NCBI GenBank assembly: GCA_963778525.1
Contig: CAVZUJ010000002.1
Coordinates: forward strand, 573,913-637,912
DNA from: Schlegelella_A sp963778525
Lineage (GTDB): Bacteria; Pseudomonadota; Gammaproteobacteria; Burkholderiales; Burkholderiaceae_C
Direction of reading: 5' to 3'
DNA: 64,000 nucleotides
The translations under genes and the position numbers were made by a program. This document shows positions 1 through 10,500 of this stretch, one piece after another; the stretch's first letter is position 1, and each line of letters begins with the position of its first letter. The notes under the pieces were generated by a model that saw only the letters and a program-made list of their open reading frames with translations, was not told the DNA's origin and did no database searches.

Positions 1-1
1 C

Positions 2-1117
2 GGCTTTCTCGGCCGGATCGATTTCTTCCTCGCCGAGGTCGAGGCGAGCACGGCCGACCAGCAGGTCTTCGCCGACGCCGCGGTCACCGAGCGCATCGGC
101 CACGACCCGCTCGGCGTGGTCGCCAACATCTCGGCCTGGAACTATCCGTATTTCGTCGGCGGCAACGTCTTCGTGCCGGCCTTGCTGACCGGCAACGCGG
201 TGCTCTACAAGCCTTCCGAATTCGCGACCCTGACCGGCCTGCACATCGCCCGGCTGTTGCACGCCTCGGGCGTGCCGGCCGACGTCTTCATCCCCTTGGT
301 CGGCGGCGGCGAAGTCGGCGCGGCCCTGGTCGAGCAGGCGGTCGACGGCGTCTTCTTCACCGGCTCGGCGGCCACCGGTGCGCGAATCGCCGCGGCAGTC
401 GGGTCGCGCATGATCCGGCTGCAGCTCGAGCTCGGCGGCAAGGATCCGACCTACGTCGCCGAGGACGCCGATCCGAAGGCCGCCGCCGAATCGCTTGCCG
501 ACGGCGCCATGTACAACACCGGCCAGAGTTGCTGCTCGGTCGAGCGCATCTACGTGCACGAGCGCATTCACGACGCCTTCGTCGACGCCTTCCTTGCCAG
601 CGTCGCCGGCTTCAAGGTCGGCGACCCGAACGACGACGCGACCTATATCGGCGCGATCACGCGCGCGCCGCAGCTCGAGGTGCTCGAAGGGCAGGTCGCC
701 GACGCGCTGGCCAAGGGCGGCGAGCTGCGAACCGGCGGCAAGCGGATCGCGCGCGCCGGCCACTGGTTCCTGCCCACCGTCGTCACGAACGCCAATCACG
801 ACATGCTGCTGATGCGCGAGGAGAGCTTCGGCCCGCTCATCGGCATCCAGAAGGTCGGCGACGACGACGAAGCGGTCCGGCTGATGAACGACACGCGCTA
901 CGGCCTGACGGCTGGCGTCTACACGCGCGACGAGGCACGGGCGACGCGGCTGCTGGCCCGCGTCCACGCCGGCAGCGTCTACTGGAACTGCTGCGACCGC
1001 GTCAGCCCGCGCCTGCCGTGGTCGGGTCACGGCGACTCCGGCATCGGGGTCACGCTGTCGACCTACGGCATCCAGACCTTCACGCGGCCCAAGGCGTGGC
1101 ACCTGCGCAAGCCCTGA
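2..1117 (+). CDS. aldehyde dehydrogenase family protein (5' end cut by window)
   Basis: NAD(P)-dependent oxidation of an aldehyde to an acid; substrate not identifiable. The frame is open from base 2, so the gene starts outside the window; 371 residues are visible. The fragment keeps the Rossmann segment around FFTGSAATG, the catalytic glutamate motif LELGGK (about nt 427-444) and the catalytic cysteine in GQSCC (about nt 523-537). The C-terminal half is intact and ends HLRKP. It overlaps the downstream HAD phosphatase by about 22 nt if that gene uses its GTG start, which suggests translational coupling. Family call is firm, substrate unknown. Confidence 0.93.
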   Translation, partial: GFLGRIDFFLAEVEASTADQQVFADAAVTERIGHDPLGVVANISAWNYPYFVGGNVFVPALLTGNAVLYKPSEFATLTGLHIARLLHASGVPADVFIPLVGGGEVGAALVEQAVDGVFFTGSAATGARIAAAVGSRMIRLQLELGGKDPTYVAEDADPKAAAESLADGAMYNTGQSCCSVERIYVHERIHDAFVDAFLASVAGFKVGDPNDDATYIGAITRAPQLEVLEGQVADALAKGGELRTGGKRIARAGHWFLPTVVTNANHDMLLMREESFGPLIGIQKVGDDDEAVRLMNDTRYGLTAGVYTRDEARATRLLARVHAGSVYWNCCDRVSPRLPWSGHGDSGIGVTLSTYGIQTFTRPKAWHLRKP

Positions 1118-1800
1118 GCGCGAACCGTCGTTCCCTGGCGCTGTTCGATCTCGACGGCACGCTGCTCGACGGCGACACCGACGAGCTGTGGTGCGAGTTC
1201 CTGATCGGAGAAGGCAGCCTCGATCGCGCCGCCTTCGAGGCCAGGAATCGCAGCGTCGCCGAACGCTACGCTGCCGGCAGCATCACGCCGGCCGAGTTCT
1301 GCGCCTTCTACGCCTCGACCCTGGCCGGCCGCTCGCCGCATGAGTGGATGGCCCGGCGCGCTCGCTTCGTCACCGACGTCATCGCGCCGCGCCTCGGTGC
1401 CGAGGCGCACGCGTTAGTCGCGCGCCACCGCAACGCTGGCGAGCACGTGCTGCTCACCACCGCGACGAACCGCTTCCTGACCGAGCCGATCGCGGCCTTG
1501 CTCGGCATCGCCGGCGTCGACCTGATCGCCACCGGCCTGGAGCTCGAAGGCGGCCGTTTCACCGGCCGCAATGCCGGGGTCCTCAACATGCGCGAGGGCA
1601 AGGTGACGCGCCTGCTCGAATGGCTGGACGATCCCGAGGGCGCCGCGGCAGCGCTTGCGAGCGCGATCTTCTACAGCGATTCGAGCAACGACCTGCCCTT
1701 GCTGCGTGCCGTCGGACGCGCCGTCGCCGTCGATCCCGACCCGCGCCTGCGTGCCGAGGCCGAACGCGCCGGCTGGACGGTGTTGTCCCTGGCGCGTTGA
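1096..1800 (+). CDS. HAD-IB family phosphatase (SerB-like)
   Basis: Predicted cytosolic phosphomonoesterase of the haloacid dehalogenase superfamily, subfamily IB, about 234 aa. Motif I DLDGTLLDGD near the N-terminus supplies the nucleophilic Asp; motif II is TTATN; the motif III lysine is in REGK; motif IV is YSDSSNDLPLL. No ATG lies before motif I, so I chose GTG at 1096, inside the end of the aldehyde dehydrogenase gene; CTG at 1114 is an alternative. The family includes phosphoserine and histidinol-phosphate phosphatases, and the substrate cannot be told from sequence. Confidence 0.85.
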   Translation: MAPAQALSANRRSLALFDLDGTLLDGDTDELWCEFLIGEGSLDRAAFEARNRSVAERYAAGSITPAEFCAFYASTLAGRSPHEWMARRARFVTDVIAPRLGAEAHALVARHRNAGEHVLLTTATNRFLTEPIAALLGIAGVDLIATGLELEGGRFTGRNAGVLNMREGKVTRLLEWLDDPEGAAAALASAIFYSDSSNDLPLLRAVGRAVAVDPDPRLRAEAERAGWTVLSLAR

Positions 1801-1818
1801 GACGCGCCAGGCGTTCCC

Positions 1819-3105
1819 TCAGCGGTTCGTCGAGGCGGCGAGCACTTCGCCGATCGGGATGAGCGGCATGGCCGCCGAGATCGGGCCGCGCCGCGAAGCC
1901 AGCGCCTCGAGCGCAGGAATGGCCTGCTCGGCGGGCATCGAATCGGCCATCCGGCCGGCCAGCTCTTCGGCGGCGCGCTGCTTGTCGCGCGCCGTCTCGA
2001 GAATGATCTCGGCCCGGCGCAAGGCGTCGGCGATGGTTTCGTTGGCCTGGATCTGGGTCGCGCCGGAGTTGAGGCAGACGCGCGCGATGCGCGGTGCCAC
2101 TTGACGGTCGTCGATGCGGGCGTTGATGCGGGCGATGACGGCGGCGACATCGCCGACCTTGGTTCGCGGCAGCACGACGGCAAACTCGTCGCCGCCGAGC
2201 CGGCCGGCCACGTCGCGGCGGCGCAGCGTCTCGCGCAGGGCCATGCCGATCTGGCGCAAGGCCTCGTCGCCGACCGGATGGCCGAGCACCTCGTTGATGT
2301 TCTTCAGGCGATCGACGTCGAAGACGAGCATGGTCGCGAGATCGGGGGCAGGCTCGATCGCCTTGGCCGCGAGGTCGTGGAAATGGCGCCGGTTCGGCAG
2401 CTTGGTCAGCGGATCGACCTCGACCATGTGACGCAGCTTGCGATGGGCGGCGCGCAGCTGGGCGACGTTGCGCTCGTGATTCATCACCAGCGAAAGCTGC
2501 GGGATCAGGAGCGCCGTGGCGGCCGGAGCGAGCAGGGCGCCGAGCGCGAAATCGAGGCCGCCGAGCGCCGGCATGGGCAGGAAGAACGCGGCTGCGAGCC
2601 AGGCGGCCTGCAGCAGTGCGCTCGACAGCAGGCAGACGAGCAAGCCTCGCAGCACCGGCGTCGTCTCGAAGTCCTCGAGTCGCGCGACCGCGAGGCTGGT
2701 GTACAGGGTCGTGGCCAGCATCGCGCCGGCCAGCATCTGGGCCGGGCTGGCCCAGCTGAACGGCGCCATCGAGCTGCCGGCAGCGACCAGCGATGCGAGG
2801 GCGAGGCAAAGCCAGTCGACCCAGGGCGGCATGGTGCTGCCGCCGCGCGAGAAGAAGCGCCGCATGCCGGTCAGCGTGACGATCGGCCATTGCAGCGCCA
2901 GCACCGCGGCGAGCGGCCCGAAGAGCGGGTCCTGCGCGTCGAGCGAATGGAGCACGAGGGCGGCGGCCAGCGCGATGTTGGCGGCGATCCACCACCAGAC
3001 GCCGCGGCGCAGGCGCTGGCGCACGCCGATCGTCGCGGCCGCCGCGCTCGATATGGCCAGGCACGCCGAAGCGGCGATGAGCAGAGTTCCCGAGTGCAGA
3101 GGCAT
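1819..3105 (-). CDS. membrane-anchored diguanylate cyclase (GGDEF)
   Basis: Makes cyclic di-GMP from two GTP. The N-terminal ~200 residues hold about six hydrophobic segments, so the protein sits in the inner membrane. A GGDEF domain follows, with an intact RLGGDEF signature. An RRRD sequence five residues before GGDEF fits the inhibitory I-site (RxxD), so product feedback is likely. A further ~90 residues continue after the core. ATG 3105 was chosen because the first membrane segment follows directly; ATG 3147 would add 14 residues. No EAL domain. It is convergent with the HAD gene and stands alone. Confidence 0.9.
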   Translation of the reverse strand: MPLHSGTLLIAASACLAISSAAAATIGVRQRLRRGVWWWIAANIALAAALVLHSLDAQDPLFGPLAAVLALQWPIVTLTGMRRFFSRGGSTMPPWVDWLCLALASLVAAGSSMAPFSWASPAQMLAGAMLATTLYTSLAVARLEDFETTPVLRGLLVCLLSSALLQAAWLAAAFFLPMPALGGLDFALGALLAPAATALLIPQLSLVMNHERNVAQLRAAHRKLRHMVEVDPLTKLPNRRHFHDLAAKAIEPAPDLATMLVFDVDRLKNINEVLGHPVGDEALRQIGMALRETLRRRDVAGRLGGDEFAVVLPRTKVGDVAAVIARINARIDDRQVAPRIARVCLNSGATQIQANETIADALRRAEIILETARDKQRAAEELAGRMADSMPAEQAIPALEALASRRGPISAAMPLIPIGEVLAASTNR

Positions 3106-3292
3106 CGCCGAAATTCTAGGCAGCGGCCTCGCCGGGCGGGGCACCATCTGCGAGGGCGAGAGCGCCCCCGCTGCGAATACCGTTACGAATTGGCACGTCT
3201 CGAGAGGGGCCGGTCGCTCTGGGCCGGCGCTCTCGGGGCCGGCCGGCGACCCAAGGTGGCGCGAGCGGGCCCCGACCTACACTTGTTCGTTC

Positions 3293-4174
3293 ATGACGCA
3301 TCGTCTTTTCGACTCGTTCTGGCGTGCGGCCGCCTACTGCCTGAACCCGAAGGTGATCGCGTTGTCGCTGGCGCCGCTGGTCATCGTCGGCGGCGCCGCC
3401 GCGCTGCTCGGCAACTTCTTCTGGGAACCGGCGGTGGCCTCTGTGCGGGCCACGCTGGAGGGCTGGTCGCTGCTGGCGGTGCTGTTCTCCTGGCTCGACG
3501 CGGTCGGTGCCACCGGCTTTCGCAGCGTCCTCGCCCCGCTCGTGGTCGTCGCGCTGGCCGTGCCCGTGTTCGTCGTCGCATCGCTGGTCGTCGTGGCGTG
3601 GATGATGACGCCGGCGATCGTGCGCCTGGTCGCGGCCCGCCGGTTTGCGACGCTCGAGCAGCGGCATGGCGGCGGCTTCTGGCAGGGCCTGGCCTGGTCG
3701 CTGCTCTGCACGCTGGCTGCGCTCGCGGCGCTGGTCGTCAGCATCCCGCTCTGGTTCATCCCGCCGCTGGTGCTGGTGTTGCCGCCGCTGATCTGGGGCT
3801 GGCTCACCTATCGCGTCTTCGCCAACGATGCGCTCGCCCTGCATGCCAGCCGCGAAGAGCGCCTCGCCATGATCGCCGAGCATCGCTGGCCCCTGTTCGG
3901 CATGGGCGTCGTCTCCGGCTATCTCGGCGCCGCGCCCTCGCTGCTCTGGGCCGTCAGCGCGATGACGCTGGTCTTCGCGCCGTTCCTGATCCTGGCGTCG
4001 ATCTGGCTCTACACGCTGGTCTTCGCCTTTTCCTCGCTCTGGTTCACGCACTACCTCCTGTCGGCGCTGAACGACCTGCGCCGCAGCGCGAGCGCAGCGA
4101 CCGTCGGCGTCCTCGCGTCCGGCGAAGCGCAGCCAGCCATCCTGCGGACGCCCATGGACACCCGTACCGCATGA
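3293..4174 (+). CDS. EI24 domain / CysZ-like membrane protein
   Basis: A 293-aa polytopic inner-membrane protein with several long hydrophobic stretches spread over the whole length, matching the EI24/CysZ family in size and pattern. CysZ proteins of Gammaproteobacteria import sulfate, but many betaproteobacterial relatives have no tested role, so transport is only a family inference. Start at ATG 3293 follows a short intergenic gap from the divergent cyclase gene. Its TGA overlaps the ATG of the next gene (ATGA), indicating coupling with the CinA-like protein. Confidence 0.75.
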   Translation: MTHRLFDSFWRAAAYCLNPKVIALSLAPLVIVGGAAALLGNFFWEPAVASVRATLEGWSLLAVLFSWLDAVGATGFRSVLAPLVVVALAVPVFVVASLVVVAWMMTPAIVRLVAARRFATLEQRHGGGFWQGLAWSLLCTLAALAALVVSIPLWFIPPLVLVLPPLIWGWLTYRVFANDALALHASREERLAMIAEHRWPLFGMGVVSGYLGAAPSLLWAVSAMTLVFAPFLILASIWLYTLVFAFSSLWFTHYLLSALNDLRRSASAATVGVLASGEAQPAILRTPMDTRTA

Positions 4175-4977
4175 ACTTCGGCCTCATCATCATCGGCGAC
4201 GAAATCCTCTCGGGCAAGCGCGCCGACAAGCACCTGCCGAAGGTCATCGAGCTCCTCGGCGCGCGCGGCCTGTCGTTGTCGTGGGCGCGCTACGTGGGCG
4301 ACGAACCGGAGCGGATCACGGCCGACCTCGAGGCGGCATTCGCCAGCGGCGACGCGGTCTTCTCGTGCGGCGGTATCGGCGCCACGCCCGACGACCATAC
4401 CCGCCAGTGCGCGGCGGCCGCGCTCGGCGTGCCGCTCGTGCTCCACCCCGAGGCGCGTGATTTCGTCATCGAGCGCATGCGCGACGTGGCGCGCGAGAAA
4501 GGAATCGCCTTCGAGCCGGAACGCGACGACAACAGGCACCGCCTGAACATGGCCGTCTTTCCCGAAGGCGCCGCGATCATTCCGAATCCGTACAACAAGA
4601 TCGCGGGTTTTTCGATCCGGCGCGGCGAGGGCGGCGTCTTCTTCGTCCCCGGCTTTCCGGTCATGGCCTGGCCGATGATCGAATGGGTGCTCGACCATGT
4701 CTACCCGCAGCTGCGCCAGGCGCCCGGCACGCGCGAGCGCTCGGTGATCGTGTTCGGTGCGATGGAGGCGGCGCTGACCCCGCTGATGGAGCGGGTCGAG
4801 GCCGAGTTCCCCGGGATCAAGGTTTTCAGCCTTCCGAGCGTCGACCATCCCGAGTGGGGCCGGCACATCGAGCTTGGCGTCAAGGGCGAGCGCAGCCTCC
4901 TGGACGCCGCCTACGGCAGGCTCGTTGCGGGCCTGAACGAGAGCCACGCCAAGCTGGGCCCCGAACTGGTGCGATGA
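4171..4977 (+). CDS. CinA/MoaB-type molybdopterin-binding domain protein
   Basis: 268-aa soluble protein with the MoCF-biosynthesis (MoaB/Mog) fold that also forms the N-terminal domain of CinA. The start MNFGLIIIGDEILSGKR and the GGIGATPDD loop are diagnostic. It lacks the C-terminal nicotinamide-nucleotide amidase domain of full CinA, as in other short betaproteobacterial relatives. Function is unproven: CinA N-domains can act as nucleotide pyrophosphatases, MoaB binds molybdopterin. Translationally coupled to the EI24 gene (ATGA overlap). The glnA promoter region begins immediately downstream. Confidence 0.85.
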   Translation: MNFGLIIIGDEILSGKRADKHLPKVIELLGARGLSLSWARYVGDEPERITADLEAAFASGDAVFSCGGIGATPDDHTRQCAAAALGVPLVLHPEARDFVIERMRDVAREKGIAFEPERDDNRHRLNMAVFPEGAAIIPNPYNKIAGFSIRRGEGGVFFVPGFPVMAWPMIEWVLDHVYPQLRQAPGTRERSVIVFGAMEAALTPLMERVEAEFPGIKVFSLPSVDHPEWGRHIELGVKGERSLLDAAYGRLVAGLNESHAKLGPELVR

Positions 4978-5046
4978 TGCCCGCAAGCGTGCGCGCTCAC
5001 GGTGCGGTGGGACGCACTGTCTAGGCGCTTCGCCCGCGGCCGTCAC

Positions 5047-5062
5047 TGGCATGCTTTCTGCT
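5047..5062 (+). promoter_or_regulatory. sigma-54 (-24/-12) promoter of glnA
   Basis: TGGCATGCTTTCTGCT has the invariant GG and GC of RpoN promoters separated by exactly ten bases and matches the consensus TGGCACG-N4-TTGCW at all but two positions. Transcription would start near 5072, about 74 nt before the glnA ATG. NtrC, encoded 3.2 kb downstream, is the expected activator. I did not find a convincing NtrC operator in the 70 bp upstream. Confidence 0.75.
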
Positions 5063-5145
5063 AAATTTTCATGCGCATTTTTGGGGCTGAGGCCTCATCG
5101 ATGACACCCAACAACAAACCCGCAAGCCTTCCTGGAGAGAGATTG

Positions 5146-6561
5146 ATGGCCAAGACCGTCGCCGACGTGATGAACATGGTGAAAGAAAACGAAGTCAAGT
5201 TCGCCGACTTCCGGTTCACCGACACCCGCGGCAAGGAGCAGCACGTCACCGTGCCCGTGTCGCACTTCAACGAAGACAAGTTCGTCTCCGGCCACGCCTT
5301 CGACGGCTCGTCGATCGCCGGCTGGAAGGGCATCGAAGCGTCGGACATGCTGCTGATGCCCGATCCGAGCTCGGCGGTGATCGATCCCTTCTTCGAAGAG
5401 CCGACGATCAACCTGACCTGCGACGTCCTGGAGCCGGCCGACGGCAAGCCCTACGACCGCGACCCGCGTTCGATCGCCAAGAAGGCCGAGGCCTACCTCA
5501 AGGCGTCGGGCCTAGGCGACACGGCCTACTTCGGCCCCGAGCCGGAATTCTTCATCTTCGACGACGTGCGCTGGGGAAGCGACATGTCCGGCTGCTTCGT
5601 CAAGGTCGATGCCGACGAAGCGCCGTGGAACACCGGCAAGGTCTTCGAAGGCGGCAACAGCGGCCATCGCCCGACGGTCAAGGGCGGCTACTTTCCGGTC
5701 CCGCCGGTCGACAGCGCACAGGACATCCGCGCCGAGATCTCGCTCGTGCTCGAGTCGCTCGGCATTCCGGTCGAGGTCTTTCACCACGAAGTGGGCGGCG
5801 CCGGCCAGAACGAGATGGGCACCAAGTTCAGCACGCTCGTCGAGCGCGCCGACTGGACGCAAAAGCTCAAGTACGTGATCTGGAACGTCTGCCATTCGTA
5901 CGGCAAGACGGCCACCTTCATGCCCAAGCCGCTCGTCGGCGACAACGGCTCCGGCATGCACGTGCACCAGTCGGTCTGGAAGGGCGGCAAGAACCTCTTC
6001 GCCGGCGACGGCTATGCGGGCCTCTCGGAATTCGCGCTGTTCTACATCGGCGGCATCATCAAGCACGCCCGCGCGCTGAACGCCATCACCAACCCCGGCA
6101 CCAACAGCTACAAGCGCCTGGTGCCCGGCTTCGAAGCGCCGGTGAAGCTCGCCTACTCGGCGAAGAACCGCTCGGCGTCGATCCGCATCCCGTTCGTCTC
6201 CAACCCGAAGGGTCGCCGCATCGAAGCACGCTTCCCCGATCCCCTGGCCAATCCGTATCTGGCCTTCTCGGCCCTGCTGATGGCAGGCCTCGACGGCGTG
6301 GAGAACAAGATCCATCCGGGCGAAGCCGCGACCAAGGACCTGTATCACCTGCCGCCCGAAGAAGACGCGAAGATCCCGACCGTCTGCCACAGCCTCGACC
6401 AGGCCCTCGAGTACCTCGACAAGGGTCGTGGCTTCCTGACCAAGGGCGGTGTCTTCACCGACGCGTTCATCGACGCCTACATCGAGCTGAAGATGCAGGA
6501 GGTCACGCGCTTTCGCATGGCCACTCATCCGATCGAGTTCGACATGTACTACAGCCTCTGA
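5146..6561 (+). CDS. glnA: glutamine synthetase type I
   Basis: ATP-dependent ligation of ammonia to glutamate; forms a cytosolic dodecamer and is the main ammonium-assimilating enzyme. The 471 aa are the normal GSI-beta length. Signatures include the FDGSS segment, the active-site region with MHVHQS, the NSYKRLVPGFEAP loop and the adenylylation site KDLYHLPPEE (Tyr about 400), so activity should be switched by GlnE. ATG 5146 was chosen over an upstream ATG at 5071 because a GGAGAGAGA ribosome site lies just before it and the protein then aligns with the family start. Controlled by the sigma-54 promoter at 5047. Confidence 0.98.
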   Translation: MAKTVADVMNMVKENEVKFADFRFTDTRGKEQHVTVPVSHFNEDKFVSGHAFDGSSIAGWKGIEASDMLLMPDPSSAVIDPFFEEPTINLTCDVLEPADGKPYDRDPRSIAKKAEAYLKASGLGDTAYFGPEPEFFIFDDVRWGSDMSGCFVKVDADEAPWNTGKVFEGGNSGHRPTVKGGYFPVPPVDSAQDIRAEISLVLESLGIPVEVFHHEVGGAGQNEMGTKFSTLVERADWTQKLKYVIWNVCHSYGKTATFMPKPLVGDNGSGMHVHQSVWKGGKNLFAGDGYAGLSEFALFYIGGIIKHARALNAITNPGTNSYKRLVPGFEAPVKLAYSAKNRSASIRIPFVSNPKGRRIEARFPDPLANPYLAFSALLMAGLDGVENKIHPGEAATKDLYHLPPEEDAKIPTVCHSLDQALEYLDKGRGFLTKGGVFTDAFIDAYIELKMQEVTRFRMATHPIEFDMYYSL

Positions 6562-6583
6562 GGCCGCTCGGCGGTTGCAGCGC

Positions 6584-6607
6584 GGGGCGGCTTGGCCGCC
6601 CCGTTTT
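6584..6607 (+). terminator. intrinsic terminator after glnA
   Basis: Perfect 7-bp GC stem (GGGGCGG / CCGCCCC) around a CTTGG loop, followed by GTTTTG, 22 bases after the glnA stop. It would separate glnA from the DUF4124-ntrBC genes at least partly. Confidence 0.75.
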
Positions 6608-6737
6608 GCTTGGGGCCGGGGCTTTTCCCACTCGTCCGTGCGATCGTGCAGGAGCTTTACCCGCAAGCTGCGAGACAATCAGGTCCGGCCTGTCGGCGCG
6701 GCCTCTTCGGCCAGCGTTGACGAGCTGGAGACGACAC

Positions 6738-7263
6738 ATGAGACTGCCCTCGATTTCCTGCGCCATCGCCAGCGCGTTTCTGCTTGCCTTTTCCGGCGAG
6801 GCCGCAGCACAGGCCTCGGCCTCCGAAGGCAACGTGACCTACCGCTGTCCGGGCAACGACTACAAGAACACGATCTCGGCCAAGGAGGCGGAAAAGCTCG
6901 GCTGCAAGAAGCTCGAGAACGCGCCGGTCTCGGTCATCCAGACGAGCAAGCCGCGCCCCGTGCCTGGCGCCGCCGCGAGCTCGACGGCGCGCATCGATCC
7001 CTCGGCGCAACGGGCGCGCGACAGCGACGCGCGCCACATCCTGGAGCAAGAGCTGAAGACCGAGGAAGACCGGCTGGCGGCCATGAAGAAGGAATTCAAC
7101 AACGGCCAGCCCGAGCGACAGGGCAACGAGCAGAACTACCAGAAGTACCTCGATCGCGTTTCCGATCATGAGCGCTTCGATCGCGCGCAAGGAGGCCGAC
7201 GTCATGGCACTCCGGCGCGAGATCGCGAAGCTGCCGCCAGCGCCGCCGCAGCCGGTCCTGTGA
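6738..7263 (+). CDS. DUF4124 domain-containing exported protein (frameshifted)
   Basis: About 174 aa after correction. A signal peptide (ends near GEAAAQA) precedes a DUF4124-like segment (VTYRCPGNDYKNTIS...GCKKLE), a linker and a charged alpha-helical C-terminus. The frame breaks near 7172: the first frame runs on into ntrB, whereas the other frame continues KEADV...LRREIAKLPPAPP to a TGA at 7261-7263, the expected ending. Span length is one base over a multiple of three, so one inserted base explains it. The stop overlaps the ntrB GTG start (GTGA). The family has no firm function. Confidence 0.75.
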
Positions 7264-8362
7264 TCGCGTCGAACGCTCCGGGGACGGACGCGTTCCCTGG
7301 CGAGGAGGCCGCCGGCCACGCCGCCTTCGACCTGCTGGCGACCATGGTGGCCATCGTCACGCCCGAAGGCGAGTCCATCTTCGTCAACTCGTCGTTCGAG
7401 AACGTGCTCGGCCTGTCACGACGCAGCATGGCGCGCAGCTCGGTCTTCGACTGGTTCGCCGACGCGCAGCTGCTGCGCGACACGGTCGCCGCGGTCAGCA
7501 GCAACGCCTTCGCGACGAGCCGGCTCGACGCCCAGCTCAAGCGCCCGGGTACCAGCCACGGCGAGACGCTGCCGGTGCGGGTCATCGTCAACCAGATCGA
7601 GGCCTCGCGCAACGTCGTCTTCGAGCTCGTCGAGATCGAGCAGCAGGCGCGCCAGGAACGCGAGGAGCGCGCCCTCGAGCAGGCCCAGGCGACCAAGGAG
7701 CTGATCCGAAATCTCGCGCACGAGATCAAGAATCCGCTCGGAGGCATTCGCGGCGCCGCGCAACTCCTCGAGATGGACATCGAGTCGCGCGCCTTGACCG
7801 AGTACACGCAGGTCATCATCAAGGAGGCCGACCGCCTGCAACTGCTGGTCGATCGCCTGCTGGCGCCGCATCGCAAGCCGCATGTCTCGGGCGACGTCAA
7901 CATCCACGAGGTCTGCGAGCGAGTCAGGGCACTCATCGACGCCGAGTTCCCGCGCGGCCTCGAGACGGCGCGCGACTACGACACCTCGATCCCGGAAGTG
8001 CGGGGCGATCGCGAGCAGCTCATCCAGGCGGTGCTCAACATCGCGCGCAACGCCGCCGAGGCGCTCGCCGAACGCATCGAGATCGGCGATGCGAAGATCA
8101 CCTGGCGCACGCGCGTGGCGCGCCAGGTCACGCTTGGCAAGCATCGCTATCTTCTGGCACTGGAATTGCATATTGAGGACAACGGCCCGGGAATTCCCGA
8201 GTCGCTGCGCGAGCGGATCTTCTTCCCGCTGGTGTCGGGCCGCGAAGGCGGCTCGGGCCTCGGACTCACGCTCGCGCAAACCTTCATCCAACAGCACCAT
8301 GGCACCGTCGAATTCGAGAGCGAACCGGGCCGCACGGTCTTCAAGATCGTGATTCCGCTGGC

Positions 8363-8366
<4 letters not shown>
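7260..8366 (+). CDS. ntrB: nitrogen regulation sensor histidine kinase NtrB
   Basis: Soluble two-component kinase/phosphatase that sets NtrC phosphorylation according to PII. 368 aa: an N-terminal PAS-like domain (residues ~20-130), a DHp H-box LAHEIKNPLGG with the phosphorylated His at about 154, then an ATPase domain with the N-box NIARNAAEAL and G-boxes DNGPGIP and GGSGLGL. No membrane segments, as expected for NtrB. The GTG start at 7260 overlaps the stop of the DUF4124 gene and gives the usual NtrB length. The ntrC start overlaps its end (ATGA at 8363). Confidence 0.95.
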
Positions 8367-9869
<1,503 letters not shown>

Positions 9870-9902
9870 CCTGGCGGCGCTTCTCGGGCCGCAGCGTCGC
9901 GC

Positions 9903-10478
9903 CTACAGGCTCATCCAGGCCAGCACACCGAGCACGACGCCGATGCTAGCCACGAAGTAGACGCCGTAGTGCAGGCGCCGGCTGCGCGTGAGCAGGGCGA
10001 TCGCGGCCAGCGCGATCGAGATCTGCAACGCCGTCGTCGCCTGCTGCCAGCGATGCTCCTCGTGGATCTGGTGCTCGGTCCTCTCGCTCCACTCGACCGA
10101 TTCCTTCTCGAGCTCCTCGGCCTTCTTCTGGATCTCGGCTTTCTCGGTCTTGCGGCGTTCGGCCTCGGCCCGATAGAAGTCGCGCCGCGCTTCGGGCACG
10201 ATCTCGACCGCGAGCTCGGACAGATATTGCCGGTTGCTCTTGGCCTGGTAGAAGGCCCATTGGTTGGCCGCCTCGGTCTTCTTGATCGCCGACTCGTTCT
10301 TGTAGAGGCCGGCGTTGAGCTGCGCCAGGCCACCCATGTACGCGAACATCGCGCCCACCGTGGCGATGATGGCCGTGGCCACCGCGAGGTGCCCGGCCAT
10401 GCCGTGCGGCTCGGCCTCGGCCTGGTGCTCGAGCTCGTGGTCGTGCGGACCGTGCGCGTGAAAACCGTGACCCGACAT
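9903..10478 (-). CDS. DUF4337 domain-containing membrane protein
   Basis: 191 aa. The N-terminus is rich in His and acidic residues (HGFHAHGPHDHELEH), followed by one membrane segment (LAVATAIIATVGAMFAYMGG), a long charged helical stretch with coiled-coil character (residues ~75-145) and two closely spaced C-terminal membrane segments. This layout matches DUF4337, which has no known role. The His-rich head could bind metal, but that is speculation. Encoded just downstream of folA on the same strand, probably co-transcribed. Confidence 0.85.
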   Translation of the reverse strand: MSGHGFHAHGPHDHELEHQAEAEPHGMAGHLAVATAIIATVGAMFAYMGGLAQLNAGLYKNESAIKKTEAANQWAFYQAKSNRQYLSELAVEIVPEARRDFYRAEAERRKTEKAEIQKKAEELEKESVEWSERTEHQIHEEHRWQQATTALQISIALAAIALLTRSRRLHYGVYFVASIGVVLGVLAWMSL

Positions 10479-10500
10479 CGTTCGTTTCCTTCAACAGGCT

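Noticed and set aside
2101..4170. Long plus-strand open frame upstream of and in frame with the CinA-like gene
   Set aside because: Low-complexity Arg/Gly/Ala translation overlapping the diguanylate cyclase and EI24 genes; the CinA-like protein starts cleanly at 4171.
5000..5017. GGTGC...GCAC inverted repeat upstream of the glnA promoter as an NtrC operator
   Set aside because: The half-sites are in the reverse order to the NtrC consensus (GCAC...GTGC) and the spacing does not match.
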